Below are positions 8,693 to 17,591 of a stretch of 64,000 bases of DNA, in pieces. The translations under genes and the position numbers were made by a program. This DNA comes from Leucobacter sp. CX169. GTDB lineage: Bacteria > Actinomycetota > Actinomycetes > Actinomycetales > Microbacteriaceae. Where the stretch lies: NCBI RefSeq assembly GCF_017161405.1, contig NZ_CP071051.1:1240001-1304000 (forward strand), written 5' to 3'. The stretch's first letter is position 1. Every line of letters begins with the position of its first letter. The notes beneath the pieces are model-generated. The model searched no databases. It was not told where the DNA came from and saw only the letters and a list, made by a program, of their open reading frames with translations.

Positions 8693-9226
8693 GACGTCTC
8701 CGAGTCGCTCGAGCGCGCGTCGTCGATGAGGCACGGGGCGCCGTGCGAGGCTGGCGGCCACCTCGGCAGCGCCCCCGGGGACCAGGCGCAGGAGCAATCG
8801 GCACGCGGCGCGATCGGGTGCGCCAAAGTCCTCCCGTAGACGCAGGAGGTCGCTGACGGTCCGTGCGGGCGTGCTGACGCGTAGCCCGCCGAACTGATGC
8901 AGTTCGCCGGCGTCAAAGCGGAGGTCGCGTACCCGGAGCCCGGGGTCGAAGCGCTCGGCGGCCGCGCCGCCGCGTCCGCCGGCAACCTCGACCGGCCTGT
9001 CCAACGCGCGACGCGCGCCCCAGACCCACGCCGCGGTCGCGAGGACGGCAGCGAGGCTGGGGGAGCACAGCTGCTCGAGCGTCGCCGCCCGCACGCGCGG
9101 TGCCTCAGGCCAGGCGACGGGCCTGAGGCCTGGTCCGCACGGAACGAGTGTGCCGCGTAGGCGCTCCGCTGATCGCACGGCAGGCGGCAAGAGGTGAATT
9201 GGCGGAGGGCCGGGCGAATGGGTCAT
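8690..9226 (-). CDS. Hypothetical protein resembling the AbiEi-type antitoxin/transcriptional regulator C-terminal region
   Basis: 178 residues, Arg/Ala/Leu-rich. The central part (RVRAATLEQLC, AAVLATAAWVWGARRALDRPVEV) and the motif LRVSTPARTVSDLLRL resemble the many actinobacterial AbiEi-like proteins with a TPxRTxxDL motif. An N-terminal winged helix is not obvious and no AbiEii nucleotidyltransferase toxin gene lies beside it, so I do not call a toxin-antitoxin pair. ATG 9226 has CACGAT six bases upstream on its strand, suggesting leaderless expression. Its 3' end lies in a tandem repeat. Family call is tentative; the coding call is supported by length and position between two solid genes. 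Confidence 0.6.
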   Translation of the reverse strand: MTHSPGPPPIHLLPPAVRSAERLRGTLVPCGPGLRPVAWPEAPRVRAATLEQLCSPSLAAVLATAAWVWGARRALDRPVEVAGGRGGAAAERFDPGLRVRDLRFDAGELHQFGGLRVSTPARTVSDLLRLREDFGAPDRAACRLLLRLVPGGAAEVAASLARRPVPHRRRALERLGDV

Positions 9227-9259
9227 GGCACCATCGTGTGGGGGTGCCCAGAAACACGC

Positions 9260-9301
9260 CAGCCCCTGGACCGGATCTGTGGAGAACCGGCCCAGGGGCT
9301 G
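9260..9301 (-). terminator. Hairpin downstream of the DUF349 gene
   Basis: Arms CAGCCCCTGG (9260-9269) and CCAGGGGCTG (9292-9301), with an inner CCGG/CCGG pair (9271-9274, 9287-9290). It lies about 45 bases past the stop of the minus-strand DUF349 gene. A short T-run (GTTTC) follows on that strand. Confidence 0.6.
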
Positions 9302-9346
9302 TGTGGTGGACGGGGAATGCCCGGCCAGGGGAACTGAGACGCGTGC

Positions 9347-10573
9347 CTAGGCTCCGAGGGCTTCGAGCCAGGAGCGCTGCGTCGCGAGCTTCTCCTCGGC
9401 CTCGGCCTTCGCCTTCGGGGTCTTGGCTGATTCGGCCTCGGCGGTGAGCTCGGCGATCGAGGCCTCGAGCTGGCCGCGCAGGCCCTCGCTGCGAGCCTTG
9501 GTCTCCGGGTTCGACGCACGCCAGTGCGCCTCCTGCAGCGCCTTCACGTGATCTTCAACCGCACGAATGCGGCCGTCGATGGTGCGCAGCGCCTCGCGAG
9601 GCACGCGGCCGATCTCGTCCCAGCGAAGCTGGATGTCGGTGAGGCGCTTGCGAGCGGCATCATGATCGGTCGACTGCAACAGCGGCTCAGCCTCGACGAG
9701 CAGAGCCTCCTTCAGCACGAGGTTCTCCTGCTCTTCCTCGCTCGACTGGGCGACCTCTGCGGCCTTGGCCGAGTAAAGCACGTCACCCGCGGCCTTGAAT
9801 CGCGCCCAGAGCTGGTCGTCGAGCTTGCGGCTTGCGTGGCCCGATGCCTTCCACTCGTCGAGCAGGCGACGGTACTCGGGAATGGCCTCGGTGCCGCGGC
9901 CCGCGAGCGCCTCTGCGGAGGCAATGATGCGCTCCTTGCGCTGCTTGACGTCCTTGTTCGTCGCGTCCATCTGCGTGAAGAAGTTGCGACGGGCGGTGTC
10001 GAGGTGCTGGCGGGCGGTACGGAACCGCTTCCAGAGCGCGTCGGCCTGACCCTTGGGCACCTGGGGGCCGGTGCGCTGGGCCGCCTGCCACTGCGTGAAG
10101 AGGTCCTCGATCGCCTGCGACGTCTCCTTCCAGCGAATCGACGCCTCGGGCTGCGCGGCGAGCCGCTCTGCCTCGACGACGATGGCCTCGCGCTGGGCGA
10201 TCGCCTCGGCACGGGCGGCTTCGCGCTCGGCCTTCTGCTGATCGCTGAGCTCGTGTGCCTTGCCGCCGAGCTTCTCCACTCGTGCGCGTAGCGCCGCGAG
10301 GTCGCCGACAGCGGCTGGTTCGCGCAGTTGTTCCTGCAGGCGCGAAACCGTCGAGCTCAGGTCGGCGGATCCGGTGCCCTTGTTCACGCGCTGTTCGAGC
10401 AGCGTGACCTGGCCCGCGAGATCCGCGAACTTGCGCTGGAAGTAGGCAAGTGCCTCCTCTGCGGTACCGTCTGGGTATTGGCCGACGGCACGCTCGGTCT
10501 CGCCGTCGCGGACGTAGACCGTATTCGTCTCGTCGACGCGGCCCCAGGGCGTCTCGTTCGTAGCTTCGCTCAC
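9347..10573 (-). CDS. DUF349 domain-containing protein
   Basis: 408 residues, GTG start, strongly charged and mostly alpha-helical. After an N-terminal region with GRVDETNTVYVRDGETERAVG, a predicted coiled-coil (about 45-120) leads into three DUF349 units marked by W/F-containing patterns: FTQWQAAQRTGPQVPKGQ with ALWKRFRTAR, LLDEWKASGHASRKLDDQ with LWARFKAAGD, and LRWDEIGRVPREA. DUF349 proteins are common single-copy actinobacterial genes of unknown function, and nothing here adds one. It is divergent from rarA and followed by a hairpin at 9260-9301. Confidence 0.88.
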   Translation of the reverse strand: MSEATNETPWGRVDETNTVYVRDGETERAVGQYPDGTAEEALAYFQRKFADLAGQVTLLEQRVNKGTGSADLSSTVSRLQEQLREPAAVGDLAALRARVEKLGGKAHELSDQQKAEREAARAEAIAQREAIVVEAERLAAQPEASIRWKETSQAIEDLFTQWQAAQRTGPQVPKGQADALWKRFRTARQHLDTARRNFFTQMDATNKDVKQRKERIIASAEALAGRGTEAIPEYRRLLDEWKASGHASRKLDDQLWARFKAAGDVLYSAKAAEVAQSSEEEQENLVLKEALLVEAEPLLQSTDHDAARKRLTDIQLRWDEIGRVPREALRTIDGRIRAVEDHVKALQEAHWRASNPETKARSEGLRGQLEASIAELTAEAESAKTPKAKAEAEEKLATQRSWLEALGA

Positions 10574-10687
10574 CGTGTGTTCACCTGTTCCGTGATCCGT
10601 AGAGGTCGACGAGTCGTCGACCGGTCTATACCCTCACCAACTATGCCATAGGCGACGGCCGTCCATGCTGTCGGCGGGCCTCGCCGA

Positions 10688-10693
10688 TACGAT
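10688..10693 (+). promoter_or_regulatory. -10 box for leaderless rarA
   Basis: TACGAT lies six bases before ATG 10700, so transcription would start at the A of the start codon. No ribosome site is present, in keeping with a leaderless mRNA. Confidence 0.6.
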
Positions 10694-10699
10694 GGCGGA

Positions 10700-12082
10700 A
10701 TGAATGATTCCTCTCTCGCGGGTGCGGGGCAGACGGCTCCGCTCGCGGTCCGCATGCGTCCGCGCTCGCTTGACGAGGTCGTGGGTCAGCAACATTTGCT
10801 CCGACCAGGATCCCCACTGCGCACGCTCGCGGCCGAGGACGCGGGGGCGTCGGGCGCCGTCTCCGTGATCCTGTGGGGCCCGCCGGGTACTGGAAAGACG
10901 ACGCTCGCGCAGGCGATCGCCCATTCGAGTGGCCGCAGTTTCGTGGAGCTCTCGGCGGTGAATGCCGGCGTGAAAGACGTGCGCATCGTGATGGAGCGCG
11001 CGCTCAACAACCGCGATCTGTACGGCATCGCGACCGTGTTGTTCTTGGATGAGATTCACCGGTTCAGCAAGGCGCAGCAGGACGCGCTGCTGCCCGGCGT
11101 CGAGAACGGCTGGGTGACGCTCGTCGCCGCCACGACCGAGAATCCGTCGTTTTCGGTCATCAGCCCGCTGCTCTCGCGCTCGCTCCTGCTCACGCTCGAA
11201 CCGCTCGACGACGATCAGCTGCGCGAGCTCCTCACCCGCTCGATCACCGACGATCGCGGGCTCGCAGGTCGCGTCGAGGTCACCGATGAGGCGATGGCCG
11301 CGATGATTCAGCTTTCCTCGGGCGACGCGCGGCGCGCCCTGACGGCGCTCGAGGCGGCCGCCTCGTCCGCGCTCGCGCTGGCCGCGGAGGGCGAGGAGGG
11401 CGAGGAGGGGGCCAAAGCGGTCGTCACCGGCGACGTCGTCGCGGAGTCCGTCAACCGCGCGCTGCTGCGCTACGACAAGAACGGCGACGAGCACTACGAC
11501 GTGATCAGCGCGTTCATCAAGTCGCTACGTGGCTCTGACCCGGACGCCGCAATTCACTATCTGGCTCGCATGATCGAGGCGGGGGAGGACCCGCGCTTCA
11601 TTGCTCGCCGCCTCATGGTGCACGCCGCCGAGGACGTGGGGATGGCTGACCCGCAGGCACTGCTGATTGCAGTGGCGGCGGCGGAGGCGACACAGATGAT
11701 CGGGCTGCCCGAGGCCCGGATCCCGCTCGCCGAGGCCACGATCTACATCGCGACCGCACCGAAGTCCAACGCCGTGATCAGCGCGATCGACAGTGCGATC
11801 TCCGATGTGCGCGCCGGCCGCTTTGGTCGGGTGCCCAAGCCGCTGCGCGACGCCCACTACGCGGGCGCTAAGCGCCTGGGGCACGGTGTCGGCTACCAAT
11901 ACCCGCACAGCGACCCGCTCGGCGTGTCTCGACAGCAGCACCTCGCCGACGAGCTCGCGGGGCGCCGGTATTACCTGCCCACCACTCACGGAAACGAGCG
12001 TGCGGTGAGTGAACGGCTGGAGAAAATCCTGCGGATTGTGCACGGCGAACCGCGCGGGCGCGATGGCGCCGACAGTACGTGA
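10700..12082 (+). CDS. rarA: Replication-associated recombination protein A (RarA/MgsA AAA+ ATPase)
   Basis: Clamp-loader-like AAA+ ATPase acting at stalled replication forks. 460 residues. It begins with the family hallmark [21 protein letters not shown]; Walker A is GPPGTGKT at 60-67, Walker [10 protein letters not shown] at 114-122, and the sensor region [10 protein letters not shown] follows. The C-terminal part has the tetramerisation domain, including YPHSDP and the late RRYYLPT motif. Some annotations call such genes recombination factor RarA. It is divergent from the DUF349 gene and has its own leaderless promoter. Confidence 0.95.
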   Translation: MNDSSLAGAGQTAPLAVRMRPRSLDEVVGQQHLLRPGSPLRTLAAEDAGASGAVSVILWGPPGTGKTTLAQAIAHSSGRSFVELSAVNAGVKDVRIVMERALNNRDLYGIATVLFLDEIHRFSKAQQDALLPGVENGWVTLVAATTENPSFSVISPLLSRSLLLTLEPLDDDQLRELLTRSITDDRGLAGRVEVTDEAMAAMIQLSSGDARRALTALEAAASSALALAAEGEEGEEGAKAVVTGDVVAESVNRALLRYDKNGDEHYDVISAFIKSLRGSDPDAAIHYLARMIEAGEDPRFIARRLMVHAAEDVGMADPQALLIAVAAAEATQMIGLPEARIPLAEATIYIATAPKSNAVISAIDSAISDVRAGRFGRVPKPLRDAHYAGAKRLGHGVGYQYPHSDPLGVSRQQHLADELAGRRYYLPTTHGNERAVSERLEKILRIVHGEPRGRDGADST

Positions 12083-12088
12083 TAGACT
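12083..12088 (+). promoter_or_regulatory. Putative -10 box of rpsD
   Basis: TAGACT starts one base after the rarA stop codon. A start point about 12095 would give a leader of roughly 208 bases before the rpsD GTG. No confident -35 seen. Confidence 0.5.
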
Positions 12089-12103
12089 AGACGCTGGCCA
12101 ACG

Positions 12104-12143
12104 CCCCAGTGGTTTCGCGTTCACGCGAGCCTCACTGTTGGGG
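12104..12143 (+). promoter_or_regulatory. Folded segment of the rpsD 5' leader
   Basis: An outer stem pairs CAGTG (12107-12111) with CACTG (12133-12137) and CCC with GGG further out (12104-12106, 12140-12142). Inside is a perfect TCGCG-TTCA-CGCGA hairpin (12115-12128). A further dyad, GATCGCG/CGCGATC, lies at 12262-12276 near the ribosome site. S4 autoregulates through mRNA structure in other bacteria; a role here is inference. Confidence 0.4.
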
Positions 12144-12302
12144 TGGCACGACTCGGACGCCGGGTTGCTGCAACTGGTCGTTCCCTCACCGGATACGGTT
12201 CGTCGCGTCGCGTGCATTCCTTTGTGAATGCGGGCGTGACATGGCCGAGAGAACAATGCGTGATCGCGCCGCGATCGCGTCAAGCAACCTGAAAGGACAT
12301 CT

Positions 12303-12932
12303 GTGTCGACTACGTCGCGTACGCGCAGCCAGACTCGTCTTTCCCGCTCGCTCGGGATTGCCCTTACCCCCAAGGCAGCTCGCTACCTTGAGAAGCGCCC
12401 CTATGGCCCCGGCCAGCACGGACGCACCAAGCGGAAGTCGGATTCCGACTATGCCGTTCGCCTGCGGGAGAAGCAGCGTCTTCGCGCCCAGTACGGCATC
12501 CGCGAGAAGCAGCTGCTCATCGCGTTCAAGGAAGCCCGTCGTCAGGACGGCCTGACCGGTGAGAACCTGGTCGAGATCCTCGAGATGCGTCTCGACGCAC
12601 TCGTGCTGCGTGCAGGATTCGCCCGCACCACGGCGCAGGCTCGCCAGCTCATCGTGCACCGTCACATCATGGTCAACGGCCAGCTGGTGGATCGCCCGTC
12701 GTTCCGCGTGAAGCCCGGTCAGGTCATCCACGTCAAGGAGCGCTCGGAGGGCCTCGAGCCCCTGCAGGTCGCTGCTGCCGGCGGCCACGCCGAGGTGCTT
12801 CCCCCGGTTCCCGGTTACCTCGAGGTCGAGCTCGACAAGCTGCAGGCACGCCTGCTGCGTCGTCCGAAGCGCGCCGAGGTCCCCGTGACCTGTGAAGTTC
12901 AGCTCGTCGTTGAGTACTACGCTGCTCGCTAG
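12303..12932 (+). CDS. rpsD: 30S ribosomal protein S4
   Basis: Primary 16S rRNA-binding protein that nucleates 30S assembly. 209 residues, GTG start with GAAAGGA upstream. The N-terminal domain (TPKAARYLEKRPYGPGQHGR) has no cysteines, so this is the zinc-free C-minus form of S4. The S4 RNA-binding domain follows (EMRLDALVLRAGFARTTAQA, RQLIVHRHIMVNGQLVDRP). The gene stands alone next to rarA and alaS, away from the rpsM-rpsK-rpoA operon, as in several Micrococcales. The upstream leader is long and folded, and a strong hairpin follows. Confidence 0.98.
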   Translation: MSTTSRTRSQTRLSRSLGIALTPKAARYLEKRPYGPGQHGRTKRKSDSDYAVRLREKQRLRAQYGIREKQLLIAFKEARRQDGLTGENLVEILEMRLDALVLRAGFARTTAQARQLIVHRHIMVNGQLVDRPSFRVKPGQVIHVKERSEGLEPLQVAAAGGHAEVLPPVPGYLEVELDKLQARLLRRPKRAEVPVTCEVQLVVEYYAAR

Positions 12933-12950
12933 TCTCAACTGAGCGTTTCG

Positions 12951-12985
12951 CGAAGGGGGTGCCGCATCTTGCGGCGCCCCCTTCG
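12951..12985 (+). terminator. rpsD terminator hairpin
   Basis: Fifteen-base arms CGAAGGGGGTGCCGC (12951-12965) and GCGGCGCCCCCTTCG (12971-12985) with one G-T wobble and loop ATCTT. It starts 18 bases after the rpsD stop. No long T-run. Confidence 0.8.
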
Positions 12986-13063
12986 TGGTATCCGCGCGGG
13001 GCATATCCCTGCCGCTACGATGAACGGGTGCCGATCGCGGGATCGGCGGGAGGGACCACGCAC

Positions 13064-13288
13064 ATGCGAAAGCTCACTTGGCTCATAAGCGGAGTGGCGC
13101 TCGGCTTCGCCGCCGCGCACTTCGTCAACCAGACCCCCGAGGGTCGTCGATTCTTCGACCGCCTCGGCCAGGGCGCTCGCGAATTCAGCGACGCCGTCGC
13201 GAGCGGCTACCGCGAAGTTGAGCCCGAAGCGGCGCTCGACGACGTCGAGGCCGCCCTGGGTCGCCTGCGCGACAATACCGCCGAATAA
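13064..13288 (+). CDS. Small single-span membrane protein upstream of alaS
   Basis: 74 residues from ATG 13064, chosen for the ribosome site GGGAGGG at 13048-13054. One N-terminal membrane span (LTWLISGVALGFAAAHFV) is followed by a charged helix (EGRRFFDRLGQGAREFSDAV) and an acidic end. It occupies the place between rpsD and alaS where other actinobacteria carry a similar short membrane protein of unknown function (DUF6167-like), but I cannot confirm that family. An in-frame GTG at 13028 lies six bases after TACGAT (13016-13021), so a leaderless form 12 residues longer is possible. Confidence 0.65.
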   Translation: MRKLTWLISGVALGFAAAHFVNQTPEGRRFFDRLGQGAREFSDAVASGYREVEPEAALDDVEAALGRLRDNTAE

Positions 13289-13316
13289 CACGCAACACGA
13301 AGGATTCCGATCACCC

Positions 13317-15971
13317 ATGCAGACCGCTGAAATCCGTCGCCGTTGGCTCGACTTCTTCGCTGAGCGCGGGCACACCGTTGTTCCCTCGGCGTCCCTTGTG
13401 AGCGACGACCCCACCCTGATGTTCACGGTGGCCGGCATGGTGCCGTTCGTGCCCTACCTCTCGGGCATGGTCCCCGCGCCGTACCCGCGCGCGACGAGCG
13501 TGCAGAAGTGCATCCGCACCAACGACATCGAGGAGGTCGGGCGCACCCCGCGCCACGGCACCTTCTTCCAGATGTGCGGCAACTTCTCGTTCGGCGATTA
13601 TTTCAAGGAAGGCGCGATCCGCAACGCCTGGGACCTGCTCACCACCTCCGAGGCGGCGGGTGGCCTGGGCTTCGAGGCCAAGGACCTCTGGGTGACGATC
13701 TACGAGGACGACGACGAGGCGTTTGCGCTGTGGCGCGACATCGCCGGTCTCCCCGCAGAGCGGATCCAGCGCCTGGGCAAGGAGACCAACTACTGGTCCA
13801 CCGGTCAGCCGGGCCCCGCCGGCCCGTGCTCGGAGATCTTCTTCGACCGCGGCCCCGCCTACGGCATCGACGGCGGCCCCGCGACGGACGACGATCGCTA
13901 CGTCGAGATCTGGAATCTCGTCTTCATGCAGTACGAGGTCGATCAGGTGACCTCCAAGACCGACTTCCGCATCCTGGGCGAACTGCCGAAGAAGAACATC
14001 GACACGGGCATGGGGCTCGAGCGCGTCGCGTTCCTCAAGCAGGGCGTCGAGAACATGTACGAGATCGACCAGGTGCGCCCGGTGCTCGACGCCGCGGCAA
14101 AGCTGGCCGGCAAGACCTACGGCGCCGACCACGGCGACGACGTGCGTCTGCGCATTGTCGCCGACCACGTCCGCTCGGGACTCATGCTCATCGGCGACGG
14201 GGTCACTCCCTCCAACGAGGGGCGCGGCTACATCCTGCGCCGCCTGCTGCGCCGCGTCGTCCTCTCGATGCGCCTGCTCGGCGTCGAGGGCGCCACGTTC
14301 CCCGAGCTCTTCACCGCGTCGCGCGACGCCATGCAGGAGTCCTACCCCGAAATCGCCGACAACTTCGGCTTCATCTCGGCGTCGGCATTCGGGGAGGAGC
14401 GCACGTTCCTTCGCACCCTGCAGTCCGGCATCCAGATTTTGGACGAGGCAGTCTCGGCAGCGAATGAGGCGAAGACCGCGCTTCCCGGCCCGACCGCGTT
14501 CCTGCTTCACGATACGCACGGCTTCCCGATCGAGCTCACGCTCGAGATCGCCGAAGAGGCGGGGGTAAGCGTCGACCGCGAGGTCTTCACGAATCTCATG
14601 CAGGCCCAGCGCGACCGCGCGAAGGCCGACGCGAAGGCCAAGAAGGGTCAGCGCGCAGACCTCTCGGTCTACCGCGAGCTTCGTGGCCTCGGCTCGACGG
14701 CGTTCACCGGCTATGACGAGCTGAACCACGAGTCCCGCGTGCTCGGCATCGTCGTGGACGGCGTGCCGGCCGTGGCGGCGCACGAGGGCCAGACGGCCGA
14801 GGTCGTGCTCGCCGAGACCTCGCTGTGGGCCGAGTCGGGCGGTCAGGACTCTGATCAGGGCGTCATCGTCGGAAACGGCTTCGAGCTCGAGGTGCTCGAC
14901 GTACAGCGCCCCGTACAGGGCCTCATCGTGCACACGGTGCTCGTCCGCATCGGCACCGTCGCGGTCGACGACCGCGCCGAGACCCGCGTCGACGCCGGCT
15001 ATCGCCGCGGCGCCACGCAGGCCCACTCCGGCACGCACATCGTGCACGCGGCCCTTCGCCAGATCCTCGGCGAGACCGCGCATCAGGCGGGCTCGTACAA
15101 CAAAGCCGGCTACCTACGTCTCGACTTCACGCACAATGCGGCACTGTCGCACGAGACGAAGAGCGAGATTGAGGAGGTCTCGAACCTCGCGATCCGCGCC
15201 AACTACGACGTCGTGACCCGCGAGATGGGGCTCGACGAGGCCAAGGCGCTCGGCGCCATGGCCTTGTTCGGCGAGAAGTATGGCGACCGCGTCCGCGTCG
15301 TCGATATCGGCGGCGCCTGGTCGCGCGAGCTGTGTGCCGGCACCCACGTCGGCGCGTCGAGCGAGATCGGCATGATCAACCTCCTGACCGAGAGCTCGAT
15401 CGGCTCCACGAACCGCCGTATCGAGTCGCTCGTCGGATTCGAAGCGTTCCAGAACTTCGCGGCCGAGCGCGCCATCGTGCAGGAACTCGCGACCGGGCTC
15501 AAGACGCCGCGGGCCGAGCTCGTCGGCAAGGTGCGGGACCTGGGCGTGCAGCTTCGGGCCGCTGAGAAGAAGATTGCGGCGCTCGAGGCCGCAAAGCTTG
15601 CCGAACGGGTGCCCCAGCTCGCTGAGTCCGCCGAGGCCATCGGCGAACTGCGCGTTGTCTTGCGCGACCTCGGCGAGGTCGGCTCGCCCGACGACATTCG
15701 TTCGCTCGCCCTGCAGGTGCGCGAGCGCCTCTCGGGTCAGCCCGCGGTTGTCGTGCTCGCGGGACACGCTTCGGGCAAGCCCGTGGTGATCGCTGCGACG
15801 ACGCCGGAGGCCCGCGAGCGTGGCGCGAAAGCCGGAGCGCTCGCAAAACTTGGCGCAGGCGTGCTCGGCGGCGGCGGCGGTGGCAAGGACGACCTGGCCC
15901 AGGGCGGCGGCACCGACGTGTCCCAGATCGGCACCGCGCTGGCCGAGATTCGCCGGGCTATCGCCGGATGA
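13317..15971 (+). CDS. alaS: Alanine--tRNA ligase
   Basis: Charges tRNA-Ala with alanine and edits mischarged Ser/Gly. The open frame begins upstream, but ATG 13317 starts the protein at the conserved MQTAEIRRRWLDFF, giving 884 residues. The N-terminal class II catalytic core includes TNDIEEVGRTPRHGTFFQM and GMGLERV. The editing domain has the zinc-type motif HSGTH (around residue 569) and CAGTH (around 673). A C-terminal Gly-rich motif (GGGGGGKDDLAQGGG) belongs to the DHHA1/C-Ala region. ruvX starts four bases before the end. Confidence 0.98.
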   Translation: MQTAEIRRRWLDFFAERGHTVVPSASLVSDDPTLMFTVAGMVPFVPYLSGMVPAPYPRATSVQKCIRTNDIEEVGRTPRHGTFFQMCGNFSFGDYFKEGAIRNAWDLLTTSEAAGGLGFEAKDLWVTIYEDDDEAFALWRDIAGLPAERIQRLGKETNYWSTGQPGPAGPCSEIFFDRGPAYGIDGGPATDDDRYVEIWNLVFMQYEVDQVTSKTDFRILGELPKKNIDTGMGLERVAFLKQGVENMYEIDQVRPVLDAAAKLAGKTYGADHGDDVRLRIVADHVRSGLMLIGDGVTPSNEGRGYILRRLLRRVVLSMRLLGVEGATFPELFTASRDAMQESYPEIADNFGFISASAFGEERTFLRTLQSGIQILDEAVSAANEAKTALPGPTAFLLHDTHGFPIELTLEIAEEAGVSVDREVFTNLMQAQRDRAKADAKAKKGQRADLSVYRELRGLGSTAFTGYDELNHESRVLGIVVDGVPAVAAHEGQTAEVVLAETSLWAESGGQDSDQGVIVGNGFELEVLDVQRPVQGLIVHTVLVRIGTVAVDDRAETRVDAGYRRGATQAHSGTHIVHAALRQILGETAHQAGSYNKAGYLRLDFTHNAALSHETKSEIEEVSNLAIRANYDVVTREMGLDEAKALGAMALFGEKYGDRVRVVDIGGAWSRELCAGTHVGASSEIGMINLLTESSIGSTNRRIESLVGFEAFQNFAAERAIVQELATGLKTPRAELVGKVRDLGVQLRAAEKKIAALEAAKLAERVPQLAESAEAIGELRVVLRDLGEVGSPDDIRSLALQVRERLSGQPAVVVLAGHASGKPVVIAATTPEARERGAKAGALAKLGAGVLGGGGGGKDDLAQGGGTDVSQIGTALAEIRRAIAG

Positions 15972-16477
15972 GCGTGATCGGGGGAGTCCGGCTGGGCATC
16001 GACGTCGGGCGCGCCCGGATCGGCGTCGCCCGCTGCGACCTCCACGGCATGCTGGCGACCCCGGTCGAGACCGTCCCGCGCGCGAAGAACGCGAAGGGCG
16101 AGCTCTCGCCCGGGACCGATGTCGCGCGGATCCTGGCAATTGTGTCGGAGGAGGGTGCGCGTGGACTCATCATCGGCCTCCCGCTGAACATGCGGGGCGA
16201 GTCGACCGCGTCGACTGACGACGCCCGGGATTTCGCGCAGCTGCTCGCCGACCGCGCCCCGCACCTCGAGGTGCGGCTCGTCGACGAGCGCCTCTCAACT
16301 GTCTCGGCGCAGAGCCAGCTGCGCAGTGTAGGAAAGAAGACCAAAGAGTCTCGCGGAGTGATCGACCAGGCTGCGGCCGTTGTCATTCTGCAGCATGCGC
16401 TCGAGATTGAGCGTGTGCAGGGCGTGCCAGCAGGATCGCTGCTCGCCCCGAACGACGGCACCGAGGCGGGGGCATAA
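15968..16477 (+). CDS. ruvX: Putative pre-16S rRNA nuclease / Holliday junction resolvase-like RuvX (YqgF)
   Basis: RNase H-fold nuclease of the YqgF family, implicated in 16S rRNA 5' end processing and proposed as a Holliday resolvase. 169 residues. The conserved acidic positions appear in LGIDVGRARIGVA and later in VRLVDERLSTVSA; the GLPLNMRG loop and VIDQAAAVVILQ helix are typical. ATG overlaps the alaS stop, and mltG follows after 4 bases. The order alaS-ruvX-mltG-aroE is widespread in actinobacteria. Confidence 0.93.
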   Translation: MSVIGGVRLGIDVGRARIGVARCDLHGMLATPVETVPRAKNAKGELSPGTDVARILAIVSEEGARGLIIGLPLNMRGESTASTDDARDFAQLLADRAPHLEVRLVDERLSTVSAQSQLRSVGKKTKESRGVIDQAAAVVILQHALEIERVQGVPAGSLLAPNDGTEAGA

Positions 16478-16481
16478 CGGG

Positions 16482-17591
16482 ATGGCACGACACACACCGA
16501 AGGAGCGAGGCAAGACCGGGAAGCGGGTGCTGGTCTCGCTGATCGTCGCCGCAGTGCTGCTCGGCGGGCTGGGCACGGTCGGCGCAATCGCGTGGGCCGA
16601 GTACGGCGACCGGATTTCGCAGGCGCTGGGGTGGACGAGCAACGACTACGAGGGCGAGGGCACCGGCGAGGTGCTCATCACCATCACCTCGGGCGAGATC
16701 GGCGAGGATATTGCCGCGAGCCTTGCGGAGGCGGACGTCGTCAAGACCTCCGAGGCCTTCTACGCGCTGCTGCTCGAGCAGGATCCCGCGGTCGAGTTCC
16801 ACCCGGGCACGTACCGGCTCAAGCTGCAGATGAGCTCGGCCGCGGCGCTTGCTGCCCTCGAGGATCCCGCGAACCGGATGGAGCTCACCGTGACGATTCC
16901 GGAGGGATCCCGGACCGTTCGCGCGTTCGAGCTCATCTCGGGCGTCACTGAAATCCCCCTCGCGGACTTCGAGGCGGCGAACGCCGACCCGCAGCGGTTT
17001 GGTCTGCCCGAGCAGGCGGTCTCCCTCGAGGGCTACCTGTTCCCGGCCACGTACACGTTCACGCCTGAGGACACGGCGGACACCGTGATCCAGAAGATGA
17101 TCGACCGGATGTACCAGGCGCTCGCTGAGCACGGCGTGCCCGCGGGGGACGAGTATCGCGTGCTCACGCTGGCCTCGGTCGTGCAGCTCGAGGCCGGGAG
17201 CAACCCGGCAGACTTCCCCAAGATCGCTCGCGTGTTCCTGAACCGGCTCGACCAGGGCGTGCTGCTGCAGTCGGACGCCACCGTCGCGTACGGCACCGGC
17301 AACACGCACACGGTCTGGACGACACCGGAGGAGCGCGCCGACACCTCGAACCTCTGGAACACGTACGCGCTGCCGGGGCTGCCCGTGGGTCCCATCGGCA
17401 TGCCCGGCGACGTCGCGATCGACGCGGCCATGCACCCGGCCGACGGCCCCTGGATGTTCTTCATGCCGATCAACCTCGAGACGGGGGAGACCGCGTACGC
17501 GGTGACCGGCGAAGAGCACGAGGCAAACGTGCAGCGCCTCGCCGAATGGTGCACTGCGGCGCGCGAGCAGGGTCAGAAATACTGTGACTGA
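16482..17591 (+). CDS. mltG: Endolytic transglycosylase MltG
   Basis: Membrane-anchored lytic transglycosylase that cuts nascent glycan strands. The frame is open upstream, but ATG 16482 gives a basic cytoplasmic N-terminus (MARHTPKERGKTGKR) before a single span (VLVSLIVAAVLLGGLG), total 369 residues. A LysM-like region precedes the YceG catalytic domain with EGYLFPATYTF, the active-site neighbourhood LTLASVVQLEAGS containing the conserved Glu, and NTYALPGLPVGPI. It overlaps aroE by 8 bases. Confidence 0.95.
   Translation: MARHTPKERGKTGKRVLVSLIVAAVLLGGLGTVGAIAWAEYGDRISQALGWTSNDYEGEGTGEVLITITSGEIGEDIAASLAEADVVKTSEAFYALLLEQDPAVEFHPGTYRLKLQMSSAAALAALEDPANRMELTVTIPEGSRTVRAFELISGVTEIPLADFEAANADPQRFGLPEQAVSLEGYLFPATYTFTPEDTADTVIQKMIDRMYQALAEHGVPAGDEYRVLTLASVVQLEAGSNPADFPKIARVFLNRLDQGVLLQSDATVAYGTGNTHTVWTTPEERADTSNLWNTYALPGLPVGPIGMPGDVAIDAAMHPADGPWMFFMPINLETGETAYAVTGEEHEANVQRLAEWCTAAREQGQKYCD

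Noticed and set aside
8690-9226. Complete AbiE toxin-antitoxin system
   Set aside because: No nucleotidyltransferase toxin gene is adjacent; only a weak antitoxin-like similarity is visible.
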